From an uncultured Chitinophaga sp. (GTDB lineage: Bacteria > Bacteroidota > Bacteroidia > Cytophagales > Cyclobacteriaceae), in NCBI GenBank assembly GCA_902168205.1, contig CABHOK010000018.1, positions 1 through 64,000 on the forward strand: a DNA stretch of 64,000 bases, in the 5' to 3' direction. Below the pieces are notes generated by a model, which searched no databases, was not told the DNA's origin, and saw only the letters and a list, made by a program, of their open reading frames with translations. The stretch's first letter is position 1, and each line of letters starts with the position of its first letter. Positions 24,070 through 31,456 of this stretch are shown one piece after another. The translations under genes and the position numbers were made by a program.

Positions 24070-24350
24070 GTTTATCTCGATTTAAATTTGCTCCTACTTT
24101 ATTTGGCTTTTCGGAATTAGCCCCCGTAAGAAAGACCCCTTACGGGCGGGTTCGTTTTTAGTGGTGTTCTGTCTCCACGTGTCAAAAGCTTTTGATGGAA
24201 TAAAGGTCACGCAAAAGTGAGGTTGATGAACAGGGCATAAATGTGTGTTTTTTATAAACAGGTATTTTTACCTGCTCCTGGCTTCGGCTAAAAGTAAATT
24301 TGTATTTCGCTATATAGTTTGTTTTACGGGTAAGAGCTTCGGAATTTTTT

Positions 24351-24403
24351 CGCGCGCAGCAAGTGTACTGCTATAGCAACCTGCAGCGCGCTGGAAGTGG
24401 GCG
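24351..24403 (+). repeat. Intergenic repeat family B, copy 3 (divergent)
   Basis: CGCGCGCAGCAAGTGTACTG, CTATAGCAACCTGCAGCGCG and CTGGAAGTGGGCG align with the CGCGG..GCTATAGCAA..GCTCGAAATGACG frame of copies 1 and 2. The outer pairing is kept (CGCGC/GCGCG) although the bases differ, which suggests selection on an RNA or DNA hairpin. Confidence 0.55.
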
Positions 24404-24454
24404 CGGTGAGAAGGTATTGGATTTTGCCTGATAAAAATGTATATTCGTTTCGTG

Positions 24455-24494
24455 AGCCCATCATATTCCTGTAAAGGAATTGGTGGGCTTTTTT
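24455..24494 (+). terminator. Intrinsic terminator upstream of the 24525 gene
   Basis: AGCCCATCATATTCC and GGAATTGGTGGGCT pair around GTAAA, followed by a run of six T. It ends 30 bases before the next start codon, so it either terminates an upstream RNA or attenuates the gene. Confidence 0.7.
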
Positions 24495-24524
24495 GTTCTG
24501 ACTGCTTACATCATTTATATTTCC

Positions 24525-25835
24525 ATGAGTGAGATTCTTATTTTCATCGCATTCATCATCATATATATCCTCTACGTGTGGACTACCTATATCATTATGA
24601 CGAAGTATCTCAATCGCCTCGATAAAGATCGCTTCATCGATAACGAGCTGATGGTTGTAGTTCCTAATTTATTTCTGTTCGCATTTCTTTTTACCATCGG
24701 CCGGTTCTTTAACCTATATATAGTTCTTATCAGTATACTGTTTTCTAATATAGGTATGCTGGTAGCGTTTATTATCTGGGGATTTCTGGGAAGTCCGAAA
24801 GTGCCCTATAAAGCAGTAGGCGGATGGGCTGGCTATGACTTCGGTATAAAGAATATAGCAGTGTCTATTATTTTTCAGGTTCTCTCTGCGTTGTGGCTTA
24901 TTGCTTATCCGGTTGTTATCGGCATTCATTACTTCCATGCGGCATCGATAGAAGAGATCAGGCTGTTCAATCTTCAGGCTGCTACAGCCTTTATTTTAGG
25001 AGCGTATATACTTACGCTGCCTATTATTAACAGTATTCTCAGTTCACGATTTATAGATGAAGATTCGCGCGCGCGATTCCTCGTAGCACAGTTTGCCGGG
25101 TTAATACCCAATGCGTTATTCATTAGTCTTTTATTCTGGACTCTGAAACCTGTTAATAGCACGGAGTTATCGCTGGGAAACATCAGTGTTAGTTTTAACC
25201 CCGTGTTGTTTACTATACTGATGGTGTTTTTTATAGTCTTCTTCCTGTTGCCCTATTTCATCGGAACACAACAGGCCAAAAAATTAAGAAGTGAGTATGC
25301 CACGCTTAAAAACCAAATTCTGGACAACGTAATAGAAGCTATAGATCTGCCAACAGCAGAAGCCATTACGACCCGCGTAGAGCGAGCAGAAAATTTTATC
25401 AGTGCCAAGTATCAGCAACTGGCCGCCAATGATAAAGGCGTTGAGCAGGGCGTGCGCTATGACGATCCGAACGCAGTCCGCAATATATCCAGCCAGGAAG
25501 AATTCATATATAACTGCTATACCCTGGCGCGACCTTTTGATACCCGGTTTATCTATTATGATTTTCTGAATGACACTTACCAAAAAGTTGTGGAGTTAAA
25601 GAACCGCATCGCAAATGAGACAAACGCAGCAACGGTAAAGGAAGTGCTCGGAACGTATTCGGCATACTTTGCCCGCCGGAAAAAAGAATTGAACGAGCAT
25701 CACGATAAGCACGGAGATAAAAGTCCTGTTCTATGGCTCGGCATTGTAGCGATAGCATCTCCCATTGTAAGTCAGTTAGTAACGGAGTTCGGTAAGTATA
25801 TAATTACCTTTCTGAAAGGCACCAGCCCATCCTGA
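24525..25835 (+). CDS. Multi-TM membrane protein of unknown function
   Basis: I start at ATG 24525 (MSEILIFIAFIIIYIL), giving 436 residues; an in-frame ATG at 24480 is inside the terminator. Seven or so TM segments fill the first 260 residues. A soluble C-terminal part of about 150 residues follows, with coiled-coil-like helices (LPTAEAITTRVERAENFISA, YQKVVELKNRIANETNAATV), and a final TM-like stretch (VLWLGIVAIASPIVSQLV). I recognise no family. It stands alone with its own terminators on both sides. Confidence 0.65.
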   Translation: MSEILIFIAFIIIYILYVWTTYIIMTKYLNRLDKDRFIDNELMVVVPNLFLFAFLFTIGRFFNLYIVLISILFSNIGMLVAFIIWGFLGSPKVPYKAVGGWAGYDFGIKNIAVSIIFQVLSALWLIAYPVVIGIHYFHAASIEEIRLFNLQAATAFILGAYILTLPIINSILSSRFIDEDSRARFLVAQFAGLIPNALFISLLFWTLKPVNSTELSLGNISVSFNPVLFTILMVFFIVFFLLPYFIGTQQAKKLRSEYATLKNQILDNVIEAIDLPTAEAITTRVERAENFISAKYQQLAANDKGVEQGVRYDDPNAVRNISSQEEFIYNCYTLARPFDTRFIYYDFLNDTYQKVVELKNRIANETNAATVKEVLGTYSAYFARRKKELNEHHDKHGDKSPVLWLGIVAIASPIVSQLVTEFGKYIITFLKGTSPS

Positions 25836-25846
25836 CAAATCCCTCC

Positions 25847-25885
25847 CATCAGAGCAGCCGGCCACCCGGCACTCTGGTGTTTTTT
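25847..25885 (+). terminator. Intrinsic terminator, also hairpin repeat family C copy 2
   Basis: CATCAGAG and CTCTGGTG are the outer arms, GCCGG and CCGGC the inner arms. A run of T follows (GTTTTTTATG). It lies 12 bases after the stop of the preceding gene. The outer arms match the other family C elements. Confidence 0.75.
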
Positions 25886-25986
25886 ATGCGTATTGGAAAT
25901 TGTAAGATTTGAAAATTACAAGATTACTGAATAAAGTTTCAAGGCGATATTGATTGTTATAGGCTGTGTTGTTATTTTGAACCTTG

Positions 25987-25994
25987 TAATTTTG
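25987..25994 (+). promoter_or_regulatory. Candidate -7 box before the 26006 gene
   Basis: TAATTTTG matches TAnnTTTG, 11 bases before the start codon, which would imply an almost leaderless mRNA. A TTG at 25969-25971 is closer than the usual spacing. Confidence 0.3.
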
Positions 25995-26005
25995 TACTCC
26001 ACCCG

Positions 26006-26554
26006 ATGAATTCAAGTTCTTTCAGAATTAGTCCGATGTTAACCGAGCGTATTATACAGGCATTGAGTATGCTCTTCGCTATGTATTCAGTGTATTGTTT
26101 GTATGCCTCATTTGCATCGATTTGGTATATAGTATTTGAAGCGCCCGAATTTGATTTTTACGAAACGATAAGTGTAGTTTCTTCTTGTGTTATTGTTCCA
26201 ATCGCAGCATTCTTTTTTTGGAAGCGGAAGAAGATAGGTTGGATCCTGATAATATTCCAATCGGTAATGGGATTAGCTTTTTTGGCGGTTATACTTTTAG
26301 CACACGCCTATATAGAGGCCGATAGCTTCGTTCAGACCAGCTGGTCGCTTTCTGTCCATCCTGCTTTCATGGTTGCAGGCGCAGTCTTTCTATTAGTTAT
26401 TTGTCTGAAACCCATTCGCGCGCATTACTTCATTAGTTTCCATGCGATGTTGCTTACTATAAGCAGTGCCGTTATCGTGGCAATTTTAGTGAGTATACCG
26501 CTGATGAACGATTTACGTGTATTCGAGATTTATAAAATGCGCGAAGGTTTATAA
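26006..26554 (+). CDS. Four-TM membrane protein (paralogue of 22408)
   Basis: A 182-residue protein with TM segments at about 17-43, 57-72, 77-98, 118-135 and 145-168. It lacks the long N-terminal helical tail of its paralogue at 22408 but shares the AAFFFWKRKKIGWILI loop and the order of the segments. The ATG 11 residues later (MLTERIIQALSML) is an alternative start. Function unknown. Confidence 0.7.
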   Translation: MNSSSFRISPMLTERIIQALSMLFAMYSVYCLYASFASIWYIVFEAPEFDFYETISVVSSCVIVPIAAFFFWKRKKIGWILIIFQSVMGLAFLAVILLAHAYIEADSFVQTSWSLSVHPAFMVAGAVFLLVICLKPIRAHYFISFHAMLLTISSAVIVAILVSIPLMNDLRVFEIYKMREGL

Positions 26555-26602
26555 CCTTAAAGTTAATACCCGTGTATATATACTATAATATTTAAATATA
26601 GT

Positions 26603-26655
26603 AATCTTACAATCTTACAATCTTACAATCTTACAATCTTACAATCTTACAATCT
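26603..26655 (+). repeat. Short tandem repeat (8-base unit, about 6.6 copies)
   Basis: The unit AATCTTAC is repeated six times in perfect register from 26603 to 26650, and AATCT follows. On the minus strand it reads GTAAGATT. The array covers the last codons and stop of the AHSA1-like gene. Related words (GTAAGATT, ATTACAAG) are scattered in the 25900-25935 gap. Confidence 0.9.
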
Positions 26656-27115
26656 CCCCCTCAACATACCGCGCAAGTTTCTCCAGTGTTGATATAGTTC
26701 CCGCTTCGTTGTCTTCCGGCTTGATGCCCTTCGGTATATTTTTGAAATGAAACGTTACTTCTGTTCCGTCCTGGTGTGGTTTGAATGTTACTTCCATAAT
26801 CATCTCTCCTGCAAAATTGGGATCGTCTGATTCGAAGTTTACAGCCTCAACAATTTTCTTGTTGGGTATGATCTCGATATAGCGCGATGTGAATTTATCT
26901 TCTTTGTCAGCAGTCTTTCCTTTAAAGTTTACTTCGCTCTCCGGGTAAAACAACGACATGGTGTAGCCGCCACCCACGCGAAAATTAAAGTTATGCACCT
27001 TGCCAGCCATATCGCTGGGCGCAAGCCAGGTTTCTAAAGCCTTGGCATTGGAGAATGCTTCGAATACTTTCTCTGCTGTTGCATGGATGATTCTGGAATT
27101 TGTTGTTTGTGCCAT
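26639..27115 (-). CDS. SRPBCC / AHSA1-like domain protein
   Basis: The 158-residue protein starts with a signature ATAEKVFEAFSNAKALETWL and then APSDMAGKVHNFNFRVGGGY, the start of the START-like helix-grip fold of the AHSA1 (PF08327) family. The later EVTFKPHQDGTEVTFHFKNI block is also typical. Such Bacteroidota proteins are common, cytoplasmic and of unknown ligand. The last residues (EGEIVRL) come from the 8-base tandem repeat, which supplies the stop codon. Confidence 0.88.
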   Translation of the reverse strand: MAQTTNSRIIHATAEKVFEAFSNAKALETWLAPSDMAGKVHNFNFRVGGGYTMSLFYPESEVNFKGKTADKEDKFTSRYIEIIPNKKIVEAVNFESDDPNFAGEMIMEVTFKPHQDGTEVTFHFKNIPKGIKPEDNEAGTISTLEKLARYVEGEIVRL

Positions 27116-27191
27116 AACGATGCTTCTTTTAAAACTGATTTGTAACGAGTATGGGGTGTTAAAAAATTATACCTCTTCGCCATTTTCGTCC

Positions 27192-27226
27192 CATCAGAGT
27201 CACCGGCTTCCGGGATATCATTAATG
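27192..27226 (+). repeat. Hairpin repeat family C, copy 3 (degenerate)
   Basis: CATCAGAGTCACCGGCTTCC followed by GGGATATCATTAATG. The left arm is exact; the right arm is changed, so the outer stem is lost. It lies between the divergent AHSA1-like gene and the gene at 27276. Confidence 0.5.
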
Positions 27227-27275
27227 AAGATCGATTTATTATGTTTGTACGGCATTAACGACCGGACCAAATATA

Positions 27276-27734
27276 ATGCATAGCACCTTTTTAACATACA
27301 ACCTCAACGTTAACGAACCTTGTTTCGACTACCTCACCGATGTCTGCAAGATCAACAGTTCTGACTTGTTAAGTAAATATTCGTACGACCTGCTCAAGCA
27401 CACAAGCCATCAACGACTCTCGTTCATTACAGATGAAATTCTGAAGACCAACCAAAATATACTGATTGGTTCTGCAGGCTATACGTTTAACGACTTTCTT
27501 AGCATTCATGCAGCACTGCGTAAGAGTAACCGCGCAGTAACGGCCATCTTTGTTCCTTCTGAAGACAGACTTGCCGCAGAATTAAAAGAAGGACAAGAGA
27601 TATACCGGTTACACAATCGCTGGCTCGATTTCCCTCCGGGACACATTGAAGATGTACACGAAAAACGGTTGAAGATTATCAGTGAAATAGTCAGAGGCTT
27701 TACTTTTGAAGGTGTTAAGATTGTTAGGAAATAA
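27276..27734 (+). CDS. Hypothetical soluble protein
   Basis: A 152-residue cytoplasmic protein (FDYLTDVCKINSSDLLSKYS, GSAGYTFNDFLSIHAALRKS, ITAIFVPSEDRLAAELKEG in the middle) with mixed helix and strand. The basic end KRLKIISEIVRGFTFEGVKI looks intact. I do not recognise the family. It may be transcribed with the gene at 27800, although a candidate -7 box lies between them. Confidence 0.55.
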   Translation: MHSTFLTYNLNVNEPCFDYLTDVCKINSSDLLSKYSYDLLKHTSHQRLSFITDEILKTNQNILIGSAGYTFNDFLSIHAALRKSNRAVTAIFVPSEDRLAAELKEGQEIYRLHNRWLDFPPGHIEDVHEKRLKIISEIVRGFTFEGVKIVRK

Positions 27735-27768
27735 GAGGCTTTTCAGGGTGGTATGATGTGCTATACTA

Positions 27769-27776
27769 TATCTTTG
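27769..27776 (+). promoter_or_regulatory. Candidate Bacteroidota -7 box
   Basis: TATCTTTG matches TAnnTTTG, 23 bases before the ATG at 27800. No good -33 TTG is visible at the usual distance. Confidence 0.35.
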
Positions 27777-27799
27777 CACCTTGCTTAGAGATACACACC

Positions 27800-28171
27800 A
27801 TGAATGGTAATGAGATAATAAGTTACGCAGAACTAGCAACCTGGCTTGAATCGGCACACAGTGACGATGAATTTAAAGGTTGTGCAGAGTTGTTGACCCG
27901 CGCCATCAGCGATTGGCCAGCGACTGCTCCTATAGAACCAATTGACTTCCTTGAAGAATTGGAACACGCAATAGGCAAACCGTTGACACTTGGAAATATC
28001 AACGCCTATTTAAACGCGTTGGACTTCCGGACCGCGGGCGACTCTGCAAGAATGGAATCTGTAGCCTCGTTGCTCGACATGTTTGACGCCTATTTAGCCG
28101 AGCGAGAGATTACACTTGAGACAATACTCGCTAACCTGACCAAACATTGCAGAAGGAAAACCGGAGCTTAG
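27800..28171 (+). CDS. Hypothetical acidic helical protein
   Basis: I use the ATG at 27800 (MNGNEIISYAELATWLES), giving 123 residues. The product is acidic and mostly helical (LLTRAISDWPATAPIEPIDF, LETILANLTKHCRRK) with no membrane segment. Such small acidic proteins in arrays of unrelated short genes are often immunity proteins, but there is no direct sign of it here. Confidence 0.55.
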   Translation: MNGNEIISYAELATWLESAHSDDEFKGCAELLTRAISDWPATAPIEPIDFLEELEHAIGKPLTLGNINAYLNALDFRTAGDSARMESVASLLDMFDAYLAEREITLETILANLTKHCRRKTGA

Positions 28172-28249
28172 TCAACGGTTTATTATTTGTTCTTTAGCCG
28201 GTTTACTTTACGAGGCACTTCAGTATGAAGGATTGACCTAACAGATTCA

Positions 28250-28510
28250 ATGAAAAGCGCTTTCAAAACAGCTGCGAAGATTTTTAAATATGCGTCCTGG
28301 TTGTTTGTAATTTTCTACTGCGGCTACATCATTTATGATGACCTTATTTTCATCAGACAAATATCCGGTTTTTCGGATTTCTTTTTTTTCCTTGGAATTC
28401 AGACGCTATACCTCACAATATACTTCACCGTGTTTTCGGCTTACTATTGGCTTGTTGCCGTGTTCGTAGTTTTTATATACGTTAGGTTTTTTAAGACGAA
28501 AGCTGTCTAG
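28250..28510 (+). CDS. Small membrane protein
   Basis: An 86-residue protein with two hydrophobic segments at about 14-34 and 41-80, separated by a short loop (IRQISGFSDF), and a basic cytoplasmic end (VRFFKTKAV). It is the first of three membrane-protein genes in the same direction (28250, 28537, 28955), with gaps of 26 and 1 bases. Confidence 0.6.
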   Translation: MKSAFKTAAKIFKYASWLFVIFYCGYIIYDDLIFIRQISGFSDFFFFLGIQTLYLTIYFTVFSAYYWLVAVFVVFIYVRFFKTKAV

Positions 28511-28536
28511 GTGCATCAAGGGATATATATTCTGTC

Positions 28537-28953
28537 ATGAGAAATCTTATCAAGTCGCTAACAATAAATCGCATATATACTTTTTTTGGTTCAAGAGAAG
28601 ATCTAGATGCTTGTATCAAGCAGTCAGATATCAAGCACAATATTGTGAATGATGGCCTGGTAGAGTTTGCGGCATCTATATCATGGGGTACAGGAACTTA
28701 TATGCCTCCCATAGGGGTGAAGGTCAGTGTCGTAAAAGTTGATCTGGACGAAATAAAAGTCATGATGAAAACTACAATACGGCCCGAACAGTATTTTATG
28801 GTGGTGATCGGTGCTATTGCCTTTGTAGCCAGTGTTTTTGAAGTAGATGACATGCCGGCAACTATATATGTGCTATTGGTTTGGATATATTCTGGCAAAG
28901 AAAGTAGCGAAAGCGTTACGCTTGCGAACGCGTCAACTCTGATGATACGGTGA
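28537..28953 (+). CDS. Small protein with one or two TM segments
   Basis: A 138-residue protein. The first half is soluble (GSREDLDACIKQSDIKHNIV, YMPPIGVKVSVVKVDLDEIK) and the hydrophobic part follows at about 87-115 (YFMVVIGAIAFVASVFEV, ATIYVLLVWIYSG). Its stop and the next start are one base apart, so it is coupled to the gene at 28955. No family is assigned. Confidence 0.55.
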   Translation: MRNLIKSLTINRIYTFFGSREDLDACIKQSDIKHNIVNDGLVEFAASISWGTGTYMPPIGVKVSVVKVDLDEIKVMMKTTIRPEQYFMVVIGAIAFVASVFEVDDMPATIYVLLVWIYSGKESSESVTLANASTLMIR

Positions 28954-28954
28954 A

Positions 28955-29512
28955 ATGAAGATGAAAAGTACAATCAATCTTAATAAAGCTGTTTTTAAGG
29001 GAAGAGCATATTTTGCGTTTTTTAGTTTGGTGTTGGCAGCTCTTACATTAACGGTAGTTATTTCGGTTTTTTTACCCGGCGGACCAGATCGGACATTTAT
29101 TTATGTATTATTTCTGGTTGGTATACCAGCGCTATACCTGATGGTGTCGTTGGCGTACTATAAATTCTGGCTGATGGAGGATCGCATCGTTATAAAGTAT
29201 CCATTTCGATTCAGGAACAGATTCAGGACCATGCTGTTGTCGGATGTTGACCATATAGTATATATGAATAAACTGGGTCAAAACGAATTGGCAAGCAAGG
29301 TTATCATACACGCTAAACCGAATACCACGTGGAAACGATACGAACTGGGTTTTGATGATCGCAGGAATAAAAATGTGTTCGTATTTCTGAACATCATGTA
29401 TACCCGTGGCTTTGAAATAGATATTTCAAAGTGCGTTCGTGAGTCTCTTGTTGAAGACCAGATAGCGTTGGGGATACAGAATGATGAGAAGTTAATGCGT
29501 GTGCATTATTGA
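28955..29512 (+). CDS. Two-TM protein with PH-like soluble domain
   Basis: A 185-residue protein with TM segments at about 20-42 and 48-70 and then a soluble beta-rich domain (DRIVIKYPFRFRNRFRTMLL, SDVDHIVYMNKLGQNEL). The layout resembles bacterial PH-like membrane proteins and the one at 2034. The first Met (28955) and a second (28961, MKSTINLN) are both possible. It completes the three-gene membrane cluster. The function is unknown. Confidence 0.6.
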   Translation: MKMKSTINLNKAVFKGRAYFAFFSLVLAALTLTVVISVFLPGGPDRTFIYVLFLVGIPALYLMVSLAYYKFWLMEDRIVIKYPFRFRNRFRTMLLSDVDHIVYMNKLGQNELASKVIIHAKPNTTWKRYELGFDDRRNKNVFVFLNIMYTRGFEIDISKCVRESLVEDQIALGIQNDEKLMRVHY

Positions 29513-29524
29513 TAAAGGATACAT

Positions 29525-30040
29525 CTACATGATCTGTGTTTTGCTCACAGCATGACAAATGGGACACTCGAATTCTCCCTTGATAATTTCTTCATTTGAT
29601 AAACTAGCTTCCTGGTAGCAGCTTCTGCATCGAAAGCTGTCGCCACCAATTACCAAGGTCTTGGCCCAAAGGTCGCCCAGGCGTTGATGTTTCGGAGTGT
29701 TGGCGATAGCGACTAAACCAACAATTCCCATGTCGATCATATCCAGTATATGTCTTTTTAGAGCCTGTGTAAATGAAATGCGACCGCCATGCTCAGTAAC
29801 AACGGTTAGTCCTATTAGAAGTTTTCCGAGCGTTTTTCCGGTGAGTCCTTCCGTTATCGGGAAGTATGCGAACCACAGAATCGGTATTACAAGTCCTTTT
29901 ATGCCTTGCACGGTATAGCCATCTTCAGTATGCTCGCCAAAGGTAGCCGCGTACGCGAACGAGAATGCCATGAATATACCAAAGTCGATGATGGCGGCTA
30001 TAGACCGCTTCGTTAGTTTACGTTCAGTTTGTATTGCCAT
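29525..30040 (-). CDS. RDD-family membrane protein with C-terminal zinc ribbon
   Basis: The 171-residue protein has the RDD pattern: KRSIAAIIDFGIFMAFSFAY with the Asp in the first TM, then PITEGLTGKTLGKLLIGLTV, and HQRLGDLWAKTLVI at the end of the domain. After it comes a short zinc ribbon, CRSCYQEASLSNEEIIKGEF and CPIC, with two CxxC pairs (about 137-140 and 158-161). RDD proteins are small transport- or accessory-type membrane proteins, and some are sodium/proton antiporters. The ribbon fusion is less common and suggests a regulatory or partner-binding tail. Confidence 0.85.
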   Translation of the reverse strand: MAIQTERKLTKRSIAAIIDFGIFMAFSFAYAATFGEHTEDGYTVQGIKGLVIPILWFAYFPITEGLTGKTLGKLLIGLTVVTEHGGRISFTQALKRHILDMIDMGIVGLVAIANTPKHQRLGDLWAKTLVIGGDSFRCRSCYQEASLSNEEIIKGEFECPICHAVSKTQIM

Positions 30041-30114
30041 AGACAGGGTTGAGATTAAGTTACAACGAATCTGAATTGATAAATAAAGAGCGTTTAATAT
30101 ATAGTATATATGTT

Positions 30115-30492
30115 TTATTCTTCTTTTATTTCTTCTTTCGTTCGGAATTCAACAAATTCTTTTGGAGTTTCACTGTAGTCTTCTTCTGTAAATACAACCC
30201 GAACAATGGTAAAGTCGGACTTGGAGGTCAGGAGATTTTTGGTCGCCTGTTCTGCTAGTTTTTTCAAATCCTGGAATGATGCCGATTCGAGATTGTAATG
30301 GTAAAATGTTATGTAAGCATAGTAGCCATCTTCGGAGCTCCAGCCGATAACGGGTTCGAGATCGTGATTGCTGAATGAAGATTTTAACTCGTTTTGAATT
30401 TGTTTGAACTCTTCATATTTCTCTTTTACAACACAGGAGGTCAGGTTGGTTAACAGTATAAATGCAACAAACAGGTTTTTTGTAGACAACAT
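30115..30492 (-). CDS. Small lipoprotein
   Basis: A 125-residue protein with a lipoprotein signal (LFVAFILLTNLTSC, Cys at about 20) followed by a charged soluble domain rich in Glu and Lys (EEFKQIQNELKSSFSNHDLE, ending EFVEFRTKEEIKEE). It is probably anchored to the outer or inner membrane. The family is not recognised. It lies alone, 74 bases from the RDD gene. Confidence 0.65.
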   Translation of the reverse strand: MLSTKNLFVAFILLTNLTSCVVKEKYEEFKQIQNELKSSFSNHDLEPVIGWSSEDGYYAYITFYHYNLESASFQDLKKLAEQATKNLLTSKSDFTIVRVVFTEEDYSETPKEFVEFRTKEEIKEE

Positions 30493-30551
30493 AGCGTTTC
30501 AAATCATCGCGACAGTAATAATAACGAATAAATTCATACGAAGTTATACCC

Positions 30552-30583
30552 CCTCGGAGTCACCGGCCGCTGGGACTCTGATG
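30552..30583. repeat. Hairpin repeat family C, copy 4
   Basis: CCTCGGAGTCACCGGCC and GCTGGGACTCTGATG. GGAGTC pairs with GACTCT (one G-T). Matches copies 1-3. Confidence 0.65.
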
Positions 30584-30659
30584 TTTCGTGTCGCATACGT
30601 GTAATGGAGCTGACTCGTTTACCTGTGATGATATAGTGATCTCTTTTCCTTGTCTTTGT

Positions 30660-30714
30660 GGTTTCTCGCGGCAAGTGTGCATGCTATAGCTATAGTGGCT
30701 CGCTCGAAATAACG
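30660..30714 (+). repeat. Intergenic repeat family B, copy 4
   Basis: GGTTTCTCGCGGCAAGTGTG, CATGCTATAGCTATAGTGGC and TCGCTCGAAATAACG. It is less similar than copies 1 and 2 but has the same ends and the central GCTATAGC. Confidence 0.7.
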
Positions 30715-30750
30715 ATATAGTGCGAAACGGCTTGCGGTAAGAATGTAAAA

Positions 30751-30778
30751 GCAGAGTCGCCCGGTTCGGAGACTCTGC
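30751..30778. terminator. Hairpin downstream of the DoxX gene
   Basis: GCAGAGTC and GACTCTGC form perfect 8-base arms around GCCCGGTTCGGA. It lies 46 bases after the stop of the minus-strand DoxX gene and its arms read TCAGAGTC-like words, as in family C. No long T run follows on either side. Confidence 0.5.
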
Positions 30779-30824
30779 CTGTCAGTAGCTGTATATCAAC
30801 CTTTGTGTATATATATCGATATGC

Positions 30825-31202
30825 CTATCGTACCATCGGTAAATACTTTTCACGATTTTCAACTATAACCCACAGGTCAATCGCAAAGAGTATAAGTGCT
30901 ATCGGTAAACCAGATGGTACGAATATGATGTTTGTTAATACAATGCCAATCAGTACGGGAAAGATAACGATAGCACCCAATGCCCTTACTTTGGGTATTA
31001 TAATAAGCACACCTCCCAGAACTTCAGCAAAGCCGATGAGAGGCATGAGCCATTTTATTTCCATGAAGGCACCCATTACACGCTGCAAGCTTTCCGGCAT
31101 ATCATCTGGCACGGGCATATAGTTGAAGAACTTATTGAGTCCTGCATTGATGAACATCAGTCCAAACAGGAGACATACAACAAATAGGATTTTGTTTTTC
31201 AT
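30825..31202 (-). CDS. DoxX-family membrane protein
   Basis: The 125-residue protein has four TM segments at about 5-21, 48-66, 70-92 and 96-114. The first segment LFVVCLLFGLMFINAGLNKF followed by a Phe/Tyr-rich loop and then PLIGFAEVLGGVLIIIPK are typical of DoxX (PF07681-type) proteins. These form small membrane complexes linked to thiol or quinone redox in some bacteria. It stands alone, with a 253-base gap upstream. Confidence 0.8.
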   Translation of the reverse strand: MKNKILFVVCLLFGLMFINAGLNKFFNYMPVPDDMPESLQRVMGAFMEIKWLMPLIGFAEVLGGVLIIIPKVRALGAIVIFPVLIGIVLTNIIFVPSGLPIALILFAIDLWVIVENREKYLPMVR

Positions 31203-31456
31203 AGCTTGTTTTTATTTAAATATACATTTGATTTCCGTCAGTTGAGATATTGAAATCTTCGAAACAAAATTAAAGCCGTTCCACGAAACGATCACTTGCC
31301 GAGTCCGGCAGTTTTAGGGGGTGTTTGCGACAAATGTTTAGCTGCAGGTCTATGCTTCTTTTTTAATGTTGACGTTGTTCCTTCCTTTAGTCAGAAAAAT
31401 TATAGCTTGGTACGGTATGTGCTAAAACAACAGGCAAGAATCACAACGTCTTCAGC

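Larger units (their letters stand above)
24070..24524. other. 455-base intergenic region with hairpins and possible short RNA
   Basis: No gene is visible here. CCCGTAAG (24123-24130) and CTTACGGG (24139-24146) form a hairpin. CAGGTA and TACCTG (24259-24274) form a second. TAAATTTG at 24295-24302 matches the -7 box. A copy of repeat B is at 24351-24403 and a terminator at 24455-24494. Transcription starting just after 24302 and ending near 24494 would give a roughly 190-base RNA or leader; this is inference. Confidence 0.35.
30493..30824. other. 332-base intergenic region made of repeats
   Basis: No gene is visible. It contains a family C hairpin (30552-30583), a family B copy (30660-30714) and a separate hairpin (30751-30778). 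The rest is A+T rich. Confidence 0.7.

Noticed and set aside
24303-24494. 6S RNA, tmRNA or known riboswitch
   Set aside because: I could not match the conserved parts of any of these families. Only a generic terminator and a repeat are seen.
26603-26655. CRISPR array
   Set aside because: The unit is only 8 bases with no spacers and no cas gene nearby; it is a simple tandem repeat.
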